Source: Tubiluchus corallicola (Eukaryota > Priapulida > Priapulimorpha > Priapulimorphida > Tubiluchidae). Taken from it: DNA of 64,000 bases. Location: the NCBI GenBank assembly GCA_030141605.1, contig JAQGDQ010000469.1, positions 1 through 64,000 of the forward strand, given 5' to 3'. The notes beneath the pieces were generated by a model. That model saw only the letters and a program-made list of their open reading frames with translations. It was not told the DNA's origin and did not search any database. The translations under genes and the position numbers were made by a program. Each line of letters opens with the position of its first letter. The first letter of the stretch is position 1. Shown here in pieces: positions 23,336 through 35,146 of the stretch.

Positions 23336-23582
23336 CACGCACATGCACACGCGCACATATGCATTCACCCCCACAAAATACATTCAAGTGTTGTCTAATC
23401 ATAACAGATAGATTTAAAATTAAACGCAAAGGAAGAAAAACTGCAGACTAATATCCATGACCTTACCTTTAAATATACAAGGTGCCTAATTTTTTGATGT
23501 CGTTATATTGAGTACACGTTTTAATCTTTCTTCTGCTCTGGTTGTAGGAATGAGTGGAAAATTCTATTAATGTGACCTATCA

Positions 23583-23820
23583 TTGTTTGTTCATGTAACA
23601 TCATTGTTTATATTATTGTTTGTTCATGTAACATCATTGTTTATATTATTGTTTGTTCATGTAACATCTTTGTTTATATTGTTGTTTGTTCATGTAACAT
23701 CATTGTTTATATTATTGTTTGTTCATGTAACATCATTGTTTATATTATTGTTTGTTCATGTAACATCATTGTTTATATTATTGTTTGTTCATGTAACATC
23801 ATTGTTTATATTATTGTTTA
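23583..23820 (+). repeat. 33-bp tandem repeat, seven units
   Basis: Seven nearly identical units of tgtttgttcatgtaacatca plus ttgtttatattat. The low divergence suggests recent expansion. The array is followed by an aaaaactcct motif also found after the minisatellite at 5845. Confidence 0.97.
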
Positions 23821-23879
23821 CTAATATAAATAAAAAACTCCTAGAAAAATTAGTTTGTTAGTTTTAGTAGTTTTCAGTG

Positions 23880-24145
23880 CTTCCCCCCCCCCCCCGGTTA
23901 AGGTTAAGTTAACTTTTTTAACTAAGTTTAAGTTTAGTTCATTATTAGTTAACTTTAAGTTTAGTTCATTATTAGTTAAGTTTGAGTTTAGTTTTAGTTT
24001 ATTAATAGCTAAGTTTGAGTTTAGTTCATTAATGGTTGAGTTTAAGTTTAGTTCAATATTAGTTGAGTTTAAGTTTAGTTCAATATTAGTTGAGTTTAAG
24101 TTTAGTTTATTATTAGATAAGTTTAAGTTTAGTTTATTGTTTCTC
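23880..24145 (+). repeat. Poly-C tract and 24-27-bp GTTTAAGTTTAGTT minisatellite
   Basis: A run of 13-14 C at 23882-23896 is followed by repeats of gttgagtttaagtttagttc with aatatta or attatta spacers up to about 24145. Confidence 0.85.
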
Positions 24146-24189
24146 ACAAAAAGAAATGTACATATAACGACACGTAACAAACAATAACA

Positions 24190-25000
24190 AATTGGCATAC
24201 CAAAAAACTAATTTTTGTAACTAAAATGCTCCAATGTGTGCGGAAAAAATATCGTAAGTACAACATTGATAAGGGAAGGGGTTGGACAAGAAAAGGAAAG
24301 GCATAATATTGTGTGTATAGAGATGAATTCGGTTAGAGGTGCAAGTTAGTCAAGCGAGGATAATTAAATAAAATGAACACAATATGCAAGAAATCTCGTG
24401 AGGTTAAATCCATTGCATTATTTTATACCGACATTATACACATATTATACCTTAAAACACTACTTGTCAAAATACGTGTCACATAAAAAAAGATATGACA
24501 ATGTCAAGACACCGTCAAGCACATGATGAATTGACAGTGAGAATTAATATGCCAAGCACCCTAATCTTGTGCGTCTTATGCACCTTATATACTTTATGTA
24601 CCACATACATACATACATATTGTACGTACAAGCACAATGATTAAAATATTTGTTTTTCAGAAAGAATTTTTTTTGTGTTTTTTTTCATGAAATTATACAC
24701 ACTGATTGTCGTTCGTGCACGTCCATCACCACACACTGTCCTCATGCATGAGGCCAGACACATCCAATCGTGGTGGCACAATTAGTCAAAAATTTAAAGT
24801 AATCAATCCAGAACACGTATTATGAATAATACTGTCTACCACATGTAAACATAATATATATTATATATTAAACTTCGCTGAACAAAATATACACGAAAAC
24901 AGATAACGTGTCGAGTAATACTATGGAGTTGACCAAACTGTCAAAGTTTATAGAAATATATTTACAAATAGCAAGTATATCTGTCAGATTCCGAGATATT
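24190..25000. other. AT-rich stretch without a recognisable gene
   Basis: Only short frames and a few acat repeats (24604) are visible. Confidence 0.5.
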
Positions 25001-25009
25001 AATAATTGC

Positions 25010-25200
25010 TCAACAAATAACTTTCATTTCTTTCTCAAATTTGTAAATTGAGCGAGCTTATTTTACATCTACTGGGAGGGAGGAGGGAATTCCAGATTTT
25101 AGATGCAATCATGCTTATAAAGTGTTTCATTGTATGGTTCTACAGGGCCGTATAACGTTTTATGGGTTTTTACATAAAGATACTAATGTTGCAAGGCACG
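25010..25200 (-). pseudogene. LINE reverse-transcriptase C-terminal remnant
   Basis: On the minus strand the sequence reads IASKIWNSLPPSRCKISSLN and a degenerate lysine-rich end. This matches the usual LINE tail (WNSLP then a lysine-rich helix). It is short, broken and not linked to other RT motifs. Confidence 0.5.
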
Positions 25201-26008
25201 AGATCGTCAACTATATAAATCCGGTAGCCTAGAAACAGCTGTGTCAAAGCAGCATTTAATTCTCACGGAGTACGGAGTTGGTTTAAGTCAGTTAAGTGCG
25301 TTTTGCCCGAGAAAATATTACAGTAGCTAAAACTAGCAAAAATACATATTTACTGCAATTACGCTGCTATTTTTGATGCATCATTCGCCCTCCAAAACAA
25401 CGCTAAATAAACTTGACTGCTGTTTCTCAGACGTTAAAATCAAACTAAACCCTCACTGTAATATAAGCTTTTATAACATTATGTTTCTACTCTCATTATG
25501 GATATTCAATTTATTTTATTATAAACTTACAGCAAAACTTGTTTCTTTTAATTTTTCATCACTTTGTTGTTAGAGATGAATTTGAAGAACCGCTATTTTT
25601 CGTTGGGCAAGATTTTATGACGTTATGAGTACAGTGACGAGATCACCAAAGATCTGTAAACAAACATCAGTAACCAAAGACTCTTTGTGCACCGCGTACG
25701 TCATTCTCGCTCACTCGTCCCAAAGACGTGAAACATGGCGATCTTCACAGCAACGCACGCATTCGAAATTCGCCAGTAAAAGATAAGCCATTTAATTTAT
25801 AAGTTTCTTTTGTTTAGTAATTACTATAACTTCTTTGTGTAATCATAATAATGCTTTGAAAAAACTTCAATGACTGTCATGATTATATAGGCCTTTAAGG
25901 ACTTTTGTGTATATGGCACTTTGAAATAGCAAATACTTATTTAAACCAATCGCGTGATGGTAATGCAATCCATCTCATAATCAGTGCAGATTTCATACTA
26001 TATTTCAG
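25200..26008 (+). other. Upstream flank / intron of the sulfotransferase gene
   Basis: It ends in a splice acceptor, tatatttcag, at 26008. No upstream coding exon is certain. A 66-codon frame at 25373-25573 contains a hydrophobic stretch (YNIMFLLSLWIFNLFYY) that could be a membrane anchor, but it has no clear donor site and I do not assign it. Confidence 0.4.
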
Positions 26009-26991
26009 GGTACCCAAGAAGTGGTTCTACATTTGTCGGTGACATTTTCAGCAACCATCCCGAAGTGTTTTATATATTTGAACCTGCTTGGTTTGAAGAA
26101 GCCCAGATTTTTGGTCCAGGAGATGGGAAAGGACGACGTAGTGGACCCTTAACAGTGATGACCCAGAAGTTGATAGGAAATCTTGCCACGTGCAATTATA
26201 CTGGCGAACACATGTTGAATTTTATACGCTATAACGAGAAAAGACGTAAAACCTATCATTCTCGAGCACTTGCTAAGGAAAAAGGGTGTGATGACGAAAA
26301 CTTCGGAAGCAGAGTAAACAATTGCTGGGCAGCTCCACGTTCTGGCGATTTACATCTTTCTCCACTAGAGTGGACAAAAGTTTGCCAAAATTACAGTACC
26401 CATGTCTACAAAGTTTTTCGCCTGCGTGTAGTAGACGTCTTGACGTTACTGAATCTTCCTGGATATAACGTAAAAGTTTTATACATGATTCGAGATCCAA
26501 GGGCAATTATAAAATCTAGAATGCAGTTAGGGTGGCTGAAAAATCTCACTGGTGAGGCATATGGTCAGGATAATCCATCCACACTATGCTATGACATGAT
26601 GGATGACTATGAGAGTGCACTAAGATTAAATTTACCCAGTGACGTAATGAAAATTATAAAATATGAGGATATAGCATACGACCCTATTACAAAAGTAAAG
26701 GAACTTTTTGAATTTGTTGGACTTAATTATACAGAAAATATTGACAAATACCTTAAGAAGAATGCCCTAGCAAAGACAGGCGGAGCAGGTGGAATTGGTA
26801 CAAGTAGTAAGAACTCTACAAAAACAGCAAACGCTTGGAAGGACAAACTAACTGAGTCAGAAATAGTCATGATTGAAAAACAATGTGGAGAATTCTTAAA
26901 TCGTGCTGGTTACAAATTTATGCACATGAAAGGCAAATCCTACATATCACTTTTGCGAAATTTAAAAATAGCAAATGGTTATATTCGGTAA
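26009..26991 (+). CDS. Carbohydrate (GlcNAc/Gal/GalNAc 6-O-type) sulfotransferase, 3' exon
   Basis: This exon encodes about 328 residues and ends in TAA at 26989. It transfers sulfate from PAPS to sugar hydroxyls and is expected in the Golgi lumen. The 5'-phosphosulfate loop is YPRSGSTF right after the splice site. The 3'-phosphate site is IRDPRAIIKSRM (26488-26523). Family landmarks KYEDIAYDP and AWKDKLTESE...EKQC follow. There are several NxS/T sites (NYT, NYS, NLT, NYT, NST), as in a lumenal enzyme. The exon opens with GG after AG, so the intron is phase 1. The N-terminal cytoplasmic tail and membrane anchor must lie in an upstream exon that I cannot identify. No internal stop or frameshift is seen, so the gene looks functional. 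The exact sugar specificity cannot be told. Confidence 0.88.
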
Positions 26992-27072
26992 ATCTGCCTG
27001 CTAGCCTATTACCATCAGAGAAGCAATCAGCAAAACTATGTAGAATGTTCGTGAGTTATTGACCATTTATAG

Positions 27073-27600
27073 ATGGGTCTAAGAGCTTCTGTTATAACAA
27101 ACAGTTTCAACTTTGTGCAAAATATTTTGCAAGGTTTTGCTATGATGCTGTGCTGTTGGTGTTGGTGTTGCAGTTGTTGTTGTAGGTATCGTCAATGTTG
27201 TCGCCATCATCGTCATAATCACTATTTTATGAGGTGGGTTTGGTGTACTGGGTTAGCTGAGTGGTGAGTGTTCTTTGGATGGTGTGGTGCAATGGGTATT
27301 CTGCGGTGTGGTGGTGGTGATTTGCTGTGGGTGTTGTGCTGTTAATGGTGTGGTGGGGAGGTAGGGTGTGTGTAGTGTTGGTGGATGGCGTGGTAGGTGT
27401 GGCGTAGTGTGGTTTGAGTGGTGCGGTGTGGTATTGATGGTGTGGTGTGAGTGATGTGGTGTTGATAATGTTGGAGGGGTTGTAGGGTGTGGGTGGTGTG
27501 GTGGAGAGTGGTGTGGTATGGGTGGTGGGTGTGGTGTGGTGTGGCGTGCTGTTGTGGTATGGTCTTTTGCGGGGTTTGGCTAGTACTTTATTATTATTAT
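27073..27600 (+). repeat. GTGGT-rich dispersed minisatellite element, copy 1
   Basis: It opens with acagtttcaactttgtg, tgctgtgctgttggtg and gtcgccatcatcgtcat, then carries degenerate GTGGTGTGGGT repeats, and ends with cttttgcggggtttggctag. The same order occurs at 37430-38270 and 39085-39747. It lies about 80 bp downstream of the sulfotransferase stop codon. Confidence 0.75.
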
Positions 27601-27659
27601 TACAGTTTGTAAACATTCGATTAATATACATTGCTTCTGCATTTTTCATTGTAAATGTT

Positions 27660-28300
27660 CTTTTTGGTTGACATCTTTGAAATCCTGTGTTGTTTCATCA
27701 CATTAAGTTATATATTATATATATATCATTATATATATATTATATGTATTGTTATACATATATTAATATATATTTTACGTTACATGATTCTTTCATTTGA
27801 GTAGTAGCCATGCAATTTTGCATTTTTCTCTTTTCTACTTAATGTTTTTGCGCATCCTTGTTAATGTTTGTTAAGCTAAATTTTATTTTTCAATGTATGG
27901 ATGCTATTACAAGTCTTCATTTTCAGTTTAAATATCGTTTTTTCAAATGTATTGTAAATTTGTAAATACACTATTTTTGTATTTACAGTTTTTGCAATTA
28001 TTCTGCATAAATTTATATTATATAAACACCCAAATTATGTACAATCAGTAATATACTATTTTAAAATTAATTAATAGCATAATTAGATTAATTGTTACTA
28101 AATTTAAGGCTGTGGGACAATATAAGCATTAACAAGCTTAACGAGATGTTTATTGACATTTCTGTATTGACGAAATTAACACAGTAATAAAGTAGTAAAT
28201 CTGTATAATATTCAGTAATAGTCTGTATGATAATTAAGAACCATTAAATTTAGTATCGTGAGAAAATAAAAATTGTCAGCAGTCCTATGATAATCATGTA
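27660..28300. other. AT-rich stretch without a gene
   Basis: An (AT)n-like run at 27715-27770 and otherwise low-complexity AT-rich DNA. Confidence 0.6.
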
Positions 28301-28311
28301 AATATTTTGGG

Positions 28312-28597
28312 GTATTCTAGGTTGACTAGTGAGTTTTCTCTCTGACGGCAAGCTCGCAAGTGTGAACTGTTTTGCGAGTTATTGTCGGCAAGTTAATATA
28401 CAAACAGTTGATTTCCTGCGCGTCACACTGTCTGGTGTGAACGCCACGGCGAGTTACACTTGACAACACTCGCAGAAGGGAGTGTTGACGAGCTCCCGCT
28501 TACTGTCAGAGAGTAACTCGCAGCAAATTTTGCTCTAGTCTGAATACGCTTGCGAGTTACTTTGCGAGTTAACTAGCGAGTTTGAACGCGCCATTTT
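28312..28597. mobile_element. GCGAGTT-rich MITE, copy 1
   Basis: It begins gactagtgagttttctctc and ends actagcgagtttgaacgcgc. The interior is full of gcgagtt and aactcgc in both orientations, so it can fold extensively. Related copies are at 45757-45905 (left part only) and 50595-50793, which share gttcagactagcgag and gtttgaacgcgccat ends. No coding capacity. A hAT-like or other cut-and-paste origin is possible but unproven. Confidence 0.65.
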
Positions 28598-28799
28598 GTT
28601 ATTAGCAGACGAACACTTACTGGATTTAACGCTTTAATAGCTAGTAAAGCAATATGCCTGTTGAACATAATGTTAATGTTTGATCGGCGACAGTTAACCA
28701 CAGTTTACCATAGACCTGTGTTTTAGAACTAAAGGTTAAGAACAACGTTTATGACACCAAAATAACAGCGACCTAAACATATTAGTATAAACTTGTTTA

Positions 28800-28884
<85 letters not shown>
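28800..28884. repeat. (AAT)n microsatellite
   Basis: About 28 uninterrupted TAA triplets. Confidence 0.97.
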
Positions 28885-28886
<2 letters not shown>

Positions 28887-29283
28887 GGCGCCAGAAGTAC
28901 TTTATGACTAGGTGAAAATTAAGTTACCAAATCACAAGATGTAGTAACCATAAATACATGCATAGCTAATACACTACAAGTCATTGTAGGAAAAGTCGTA
29001 CACGAAAAAATCTTGTCATTGCATGTTGTGAAAACGGATATAGGTGGTTGGCCCGAGATTGGTTGACCCTGACCTAAGCTAGGTCACGGGGTCGAAATGT
29101 CAGAAGATGTGATTTGATGGACATAAAATGCAATTCTTAGGTACCCAAGCATGGCGAATTCACTAATAGCGAAATTGTGATCTTGAGACCAAGATCAAGT
29201 CAGCAGAACCCTCCTGACTCAGCTCTTGCAGTTTTAATCAAATTGCAGAATCTTAAAGCACAAGAAAACCCGTCATAAACATA

Positions 29284-29890
29284 AAGCTTAAAAAATTCGT
29301 CTCGAAATTTTATACCACTTACGTACTGCCTTTTTACATACAGGACTTCAATCGGTAATCACGCTGTATAAAACATGTAAATTTAAACTCCCGCGATGAC
29401 CGTTAGACGCAGCCATTTTGACAACAGAACATTTGAAACACGTTCAGATAACAGTGTGTGTGAAGGTTGAAAAATTAACCAAAGCATTCGTAGCACACAC
29501 GTTACTAACTGAGTAAAATTTTAAATTACTGTATCTTGTCAATAAGATTAAAAATACGTTTTTGGTCAATGAGTGGTGCAGCCTGAAGGATGAGTTAGCG
29601 ACGTTTTACCAATTGGTGAAAACATGTTAAAATATTTAAAAAAAATTCTTTTCCAGTTACATAAGTCTTTCCAGCAGGCAAGCGAAATGCTAAGTAATAT
29701 AGATTTGCACGGAAAGTTTTTTTTTGGGTCATAATTTAACATTGCCTTTTCTTCCCCTGATTACGTTTGCGTAGTGACGTCATGTAATGGCGGCTTCTGA
29801 ACAGATTTGCGAGAGATTTAAAATGGAGACAAACGAAAATTCCTTTCAATGCGAGTACGATATATGCGCAAAATTGCTATAAAGTAATGT
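29284..29890 (-). repeat. Dispersed ~600-bp repeat family, copy 2
   Basis: Reverse-oriented copy of the family described at 3280. Landmarks on this strand are ataccacttacgtactgcct, gtaaatttaaactcccgcga, actgtatcttgtcaataaga, ttggtcaatgagtggtgcag and gtgacgtcatgtaatggcgg. It is full-length apart from the gtggtacctgaag end. Confidence 0.8.
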
Positions 29891-30347
29891 AAGTTTATAA
29901 CACTGAACTGAACTTCAGCGATCTGCACGAATTTTTCAATGGAAACCCAAAGTCATATTGTGAATTTGTAAATAACTGTTTAGCGATTTTTGGATAGTAA
30001 TGATCATGTTATGTGATCATACGTGTTTATCGTGAATTTGTAAATAACCCTTGAGCTGTTTTTGGACAGTAATGATGTTAAGTGATCGTAAGTGTGTAGT
30101 GAGAATTTGTAAATAATTCTTTAGCTATTTTTGGACAGAATTTTTGCGTATAAAAACGCTCTAAACACCAAGCTAACATAAACAAATGAGCATTATTGTT
30201 AATTACAAAATTGTTGGAAAGGCTTTTTTATTTAAACTGTTTAGTATTTATATAAATCACATAATTATTATATATTTGTAGAGCAAAATAGTAACGAGTA
30301 GGGTCAAACGGACTAATGTTGTACATCGGCTAATGTCAAGCAAATGC

Positions 30348-30635
30348 TCAGGTTTTACTGAAAATAACATAGATCATGTTTTACTGAAAATAACATAGAT
30401 GATGTTTTACTGAAAATAACATAGATGATGTTTTACTGAAAATAACATAGATGATGTTTTACTGAAAATAAAATAGATGATGTTATACTGAAAATAACAT
30501 AGATGATGTTTTACTGAAAATAACATAGATGATGTTTTACTGAAAATAACATAGATGATGTTTTACTGAAAATAACATAGACGATGTTTTACTGAAAATA
30601 ACATAGACGATGTTTTACTGAAAATAACATAGATG
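30348..30635 (+). repeat. 26-bp tandem repeat, about 11 units
   Basis: The unit is gatgttttactgaaaataacatagat with very few changes, so it is probably young. Confidence 0.97.
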
Positions 30636-30937
30636 CCGTTTTAACAAAGTAGTGTATTGCCCATAAAAGGGAAGAAAGTTCATTTCAAGTTCATTTATTC
30701 ATTCATTGGTTTATTTATCACTAAAACACTCGATCGGCTGACTGTTAGATTTTTAGTAAACTTGTCGTCCTGTCGTTGATTGACATATAGTCTCTCCATC
30801 GATGTGCTAATGACTTAGTAACTTAATAGATTCAACATGAAGATATAACCATTACATATGTACTTATAACTAGGACATTCTTGAAAATAGGAGGCCTTAC
30901 TTCGTTTTAAATGATTACATGTTTGTGTAATTTATAG

Positions 30938-31126
30938 CTGGAAGGGATGCCACTGGGCAAGAGTGATTACACCATACCAAAGGAAGCACTTTCTGCGACC
31001 CTAACATACTCCTATGTAGACGGAGCCAGATTAGAAAATTCTAATTTTGGATGGCGTATGTATGTTGGAGCCGTGCTAACTGTACAACTAGGAGGACCTC
31101 GAATCGTCACCGGAATTACTACCCAC
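30938..31126 (+). CDS. F5/8 type C (discoidin) domain exon, N-terminal half
   Basis: This is a single 189-bp exon, 63 codons, with acceptor tgtaatttatag before it and donor CAC|GTATGT after it, phase 0 at the 3' side. The translation LEGMPLGKSDYTIPKEALSA ... NSNFGWRM ... VLTVQLGGPRIVTGITTH follows the F5/8C pattern: GM-PLG opening, I-x-x-x-A-xSA, a conserved W, L-x-V-x-LG, and V-TGI-T-x-H/Q. Such domains bind membranes or sugars in secreted and adhesive proteins. The second half of the domain is not identifiable downstream, so this is either one exon of a gene with distant exons or an isolated remnant. Confidence 0.72.
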
Positions 31127-31189
31127 GTATGTTTTTGGCACAACAGTAGGCTCACGAGTGCCATCACGAATGTAGGGAGGTTTGGTACA

Positions 31190-31470
31190 GGTAAAATTGG
31201 TATGGTGAAAGTTTGATACTGGCAAAATTTGGTACTGTGAAGTTTTAGTACGTGGTAATTATGGTAGAGGTAAACTTGGTACAATCATTTTTAGGTACAA
31301 GGAATTTTTGGTACTAGAAAAACGTGGTACGTGGAATGTTTGGTACGATGAAAATAAGTATGGTACCAGAATTGTTTAGCACTAGGAAATACTGGTAAAA
31401 GAAAGTTTTGGTACTGGGAAAATATGGTACTGGAAAATTTGGTACTGGAAAATTTGGTACAGGACTGGGG
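31190..31470 (+). repeat. Degenerate TTGGTACTGGAAAA minisatellite
   Basis: Short units of variable length around ttggtac, gaaaatttggtactgg and gtaaaattggta start just after the F5/8C exon. Older and more diverged than the neighbouring 26-bp array. Confidence 0.85.
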
Positions 31471-31479
31471 CAATTACTG

Positions 31480-33420
31480 GACTTTATAAATTGCCCAGTT
31501 TCAGAATTAAGTGATTTTTACTTATCGTATTTTTGGCAATACGTGGAAGATTGTATTTGATTATTTGTAGTTGTGCACTTTTGTTAAATACAGCTTAAAG
31601 TAGTAGTTGTTAGGAAATTCATTTGTAATCTTGATGAAGCCAGTTGTTCGGCAAATTACTAAAGCGATACGTTGTTAATCCATTGTTACATTATATTTCG
31701 AACCAAGTTTGGATTCCGATTGTTTACTGATGTTTGGCAATTCTGAATCCTGAATTTTGGCAACTGTTAATGAAAGCGATAGCGTTAACTATAACCGTGA
31801 GCTCACTTAAAGATTATGGCAATTCCGTAAGTAACGGATCAGGCACGGAACTTTCTCCCACTGAAAAGGCTTATTGCGCAGCAGTGCTAGAAAACGACAG
31901 AGAGATAAAGATCTATTTCACAGCGTATTTAATGGTTCAAGGTCTATCACGGATTCATCATTACCGTTTTGACTAGGATAAACTCTCGTAGTCGGGGACT
32001 AATTAATTGATTAATTGCCTAATTAGCAGACCAGTACTACCGTTGTACAACATAATTAACAGTGCGTGGCAGCCAAAATTTTATTGGTGATTATTCACCC
32101 ATATAGACGCATGTGAGAATCTTTCTTCAAAATTCTGAAAGGTCTCCAACTCACCATGCAAAATTGTATTTCGGGTCCACAGTATTATGTAAAAACCATT
32201 CTGTCTGATAGCCTAGTACTGCAGCTGCTGGCAGTGGCGACGTTCATTATGTAATGTTGTCATGATGCTGTTATCGGCAGCAGAGGTAGTGGCAGAGATG
32301 GCGTATCATCATCAAAATCATAGAGCTCACCATTATTGAAATTGCCACTATTTCTTGGTAATGTATTATTGACTGCGAAATTTACTGACGTGTCTGTTAC
32401 ATTAACCATGCTGCAATAATAAAACTGCGCAGTGCGAGATTCCAGTGACGTCACGCTAAAACTTTTGCACGCTGTAATTTTTTTCATCCATCGCAAATAG
32501 TGGATTGAAGTAACTGAGGACCAAGTTATGATCTGAGTTTAACGTTAAAATGGTTTCTGCCTGTTTTAAGAATAAGTAGTCGCTGTTGTCCATTTACCTA
32601 CCTATGGTTGAGAGCGTGCAACAGCAGGCGCAACAATGAAATATAAAAGAAACTGGTCTTCTACAGCAATAAGATTTTTAATAAAAATCATTCTTTAAAA
32701 GCGGGACTGTTCCTTTAAACATTTTACAGTTTAGATTATAATTTCATTATTGTTAACACCATTTATATTCGACCACTCCTAAATGCAGTCTAAATAGTTG
32801 TGTTTATTTCTAAGTTTCTGTTACTGTACTACATGAATGTTAGTACTATTTTAAGTAAAAGCATGGAAAAGTAACGATTAAAGTATTAAATATTCAATTT
32901 TTAGGGTTATCAATCAGTATGTGTTGCTGGCAAGTGAGTTACACAAAACAACGTTATCATACAGCAAATCAAGTAATTGAACTTCTTGACAAGATTATCT
33001 TACAAACGATGCATCCACGGTAAGTTGCATTTATAGACTGCTGACAGTGCAGCTGAGCGATCGAAATTGGCTGTTTCTGTAGTTCTTTTAGTCAGTCATG
33101 TAATCTGCTATGCATCTTTCGTTATTAGTAATGCCTAGATTATTCACAAGTCAATGTAAATTCGTGCAATGATAAGAAAGAACACATATCTACAACTGCT
33201 TGATATTCCCATTTGAATCTATAAAAACCTGTGGTAAAATACAATAAAAATCTTTAAAACCAAACATTCAGTTTTAAAAACTTTTCATACGGGTATTTCT
33301 AATATGCGAATTTCATTTGTACAAAGACTTCCTACTCTCTAAGCGCAGGCCCAATTCTGCTAGTGAACTATACTTGGAAGCAACTAAAAACCAGCATTTC
33401 AAAGAAATTGGCAAAAGTAA
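31480..33420. other. Stretch with no secure gene
   Basis: A plus-strand frame at 31734-31976 (80 codons, with NGSGTELSPTEKAYCAAVLE) is somewhat protein-like but lacks clear splice support and I do not recognise it. Short splice-like patches at 32905 are too small to judge. Confidence 0.35.
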
Positions 33421-33424
33421 AAAA

Positions 33425-33705
33425 AACGTGTAACGCACGTGTGCTTAAACATGTAATAAAGCGTTCGCTTTCCGTCTAGGAGGTCGTGAGTTCGATACTG
33501 CGGGCAGGATCGTACAAAAAACTTTAATAATGATATCCGCTGTTGCCCTGCCTGTTGCGCGGAATTTAGGGTAAAGGCGGGGTATTAATAATCTCTGTTA
33601 TGTAAGTTTAGTTTGTTACTTACGGTCCGCGATAAAAGCCTCGTGTTAGGACTGTTAAATTTAAAGCCGACTTTAAATAAAGTTTATCATCATCATCATC
33701 ACACC
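33425..33705 (+). mobile_element. tRNA-derived SINE with CAT-repeat tail
   Basis: The tRNA-like head contains gcgttcgctttccgtctagg and B box GTTCGATAC (33490). A body follows (gttgccctgcctgttgcg, ggcggggtattaataatctc), then gccgactttaaataaag and (CAT)n. The tail phrase is shared with the copy at 8061-8405. The usual poly-III A box is not clear. Confidence 0.78.
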
Positions 33706-34311
33706 AGCCATATCCACTGCCTTCGTCACCGCCACCGCCACCAACACCACCTCAATTCGTAAAATATTCCGCTATACAACGGTTCTCTTAACAGAATTAA
33801 GTGCGGAGAGTTAGAGATCATCGTGCAATTGAAGTAGGCCCACTACAAATGCCCTATTGAAAAATCATTAAAATCTAGTAGTTTTTAATTTTTAATTTGA
33901 TTTTAAAGCATTTTTTGGGTTTTACAACGAACTTTAGAATGTTTTTGTTATGGGAATGTTGAACATCTATAAAACTCACAGCCTAGCATACCAAAAGATA
34001 ACCTAACAAATATATATATCCGCAAATAAAAAATGGTTATAATTTAGTCCAAATACTCTTCCAAAAAGTTGACAATAGTGAAATCCACAGAAATAGGATA
34101 AACTGCAAGGGTAAATTGTAGTGCATCTTTTCACTTATCAACTTGGATAGCAAAAATCCGATGGCAGAACAGATTTCTCATGCATCTGCACTTTCCATAA
34201 ATCTCCTATCTCGTAGATGTATTCCAGTTCACGCTTCTTCTTTTTCTTGCATTTTATTCTGCTCTCAGATCCTGGAAACATCTAAAGACGTAAGGCAATC
34301 AGGCTGAAATT

Positions 34312-34700
34312 TTATATAACCACAATATTGGTCAGTGAAATGAAATGGAAAATCATGAGAAAGAGCACAAAAGTCCCACAATTAAAAAACAAGGAAAGGG
34401 AAAGAAATGGCACTATGATTCTTACAACACATGTAGTACTTCTTCGGGTGACGAGAAAAGGACAACAAAGAAAAAAATCACAAGGAATTACTAGATCTAC
34501 AGAGCTAGTTAGATTACTGGAACTGCTTGTGATTTTTTTCTCTTTTCCATCCTTTTTTAGTTTACCAGAAGAAAAACTGTCGTGGTAGTTCGAAACATTG
34601 TGACCTTTCATTCCTTTTTCTTGTTTTTTAATTGTAGAATTTTTTTATTTGTTACTATTCTTGTGATTGTTAATTAATTAGTATTTTCACAGGATAGAAT
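34312..34700. mobile_element. Small inverted-repeat (foldback) element
   Basis: The arms 34374-34486 and 34527-34640 are imperfect inverted copies: cttgtgatttttttct, cttttctcgtcacccgaaga / ccatccttttttagtttacc, and ccttgttttttaattgt. The loop is about 40 bp. The right arm matches 5897-6130. Frames on either strand come from the arms. Nothing codes for a transposase. Confidence 0.6.
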
Positions 34701-35146
34701 AAACAGGACACGTTAACCATAATTTGTGTGTAAAGTGTCCTGCTTGTTCTGTCCCGTGATAACAGGAGACGGAAATCGCATTCATGTGGTTGGCATTAAT
34801 GATAATCTGCAAATTGGATCACTAAGCCTGGAATTATATGGCTGTTTTATGTAGGCATTATCATTCACGCACAATTTGTAGTAGTTTTATTTATCTTTTA
34901 CGTAAGCCTACTTGTTGCGGGTGCTAAGGTTACAGGCCCAGAATAAAATATCCACGCCAATGCATTATTTCAGTATAAGTATCTTTTTACACCTTTTTAC
35001 AGGAAGAAAAACACAGTGCATAAAACGATAATATGATACAAAGTAACAAAATTATTATGATGATTAATTTATCTGAAATATGATGATAGACTGATTGGTG
35101 AAAGGGCGGCGAAGAACTTCGTATCATCAAGTTTCGATAAAGGACA

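Noticed and set aside
25373-25573. Candidate membrane-anchor exon of the sulfotransferase
   Set aside because: It has a hydrophobic stretch but no convincing donor site matching the phase-1 entry at 26009.
32905-32933. 29-bp micro-exon (GYQSVCVAG) after the F5/8C exon
   Set aside because: Splice-like borders exist but it is too short, and the translation does not fit the second half of the domain.
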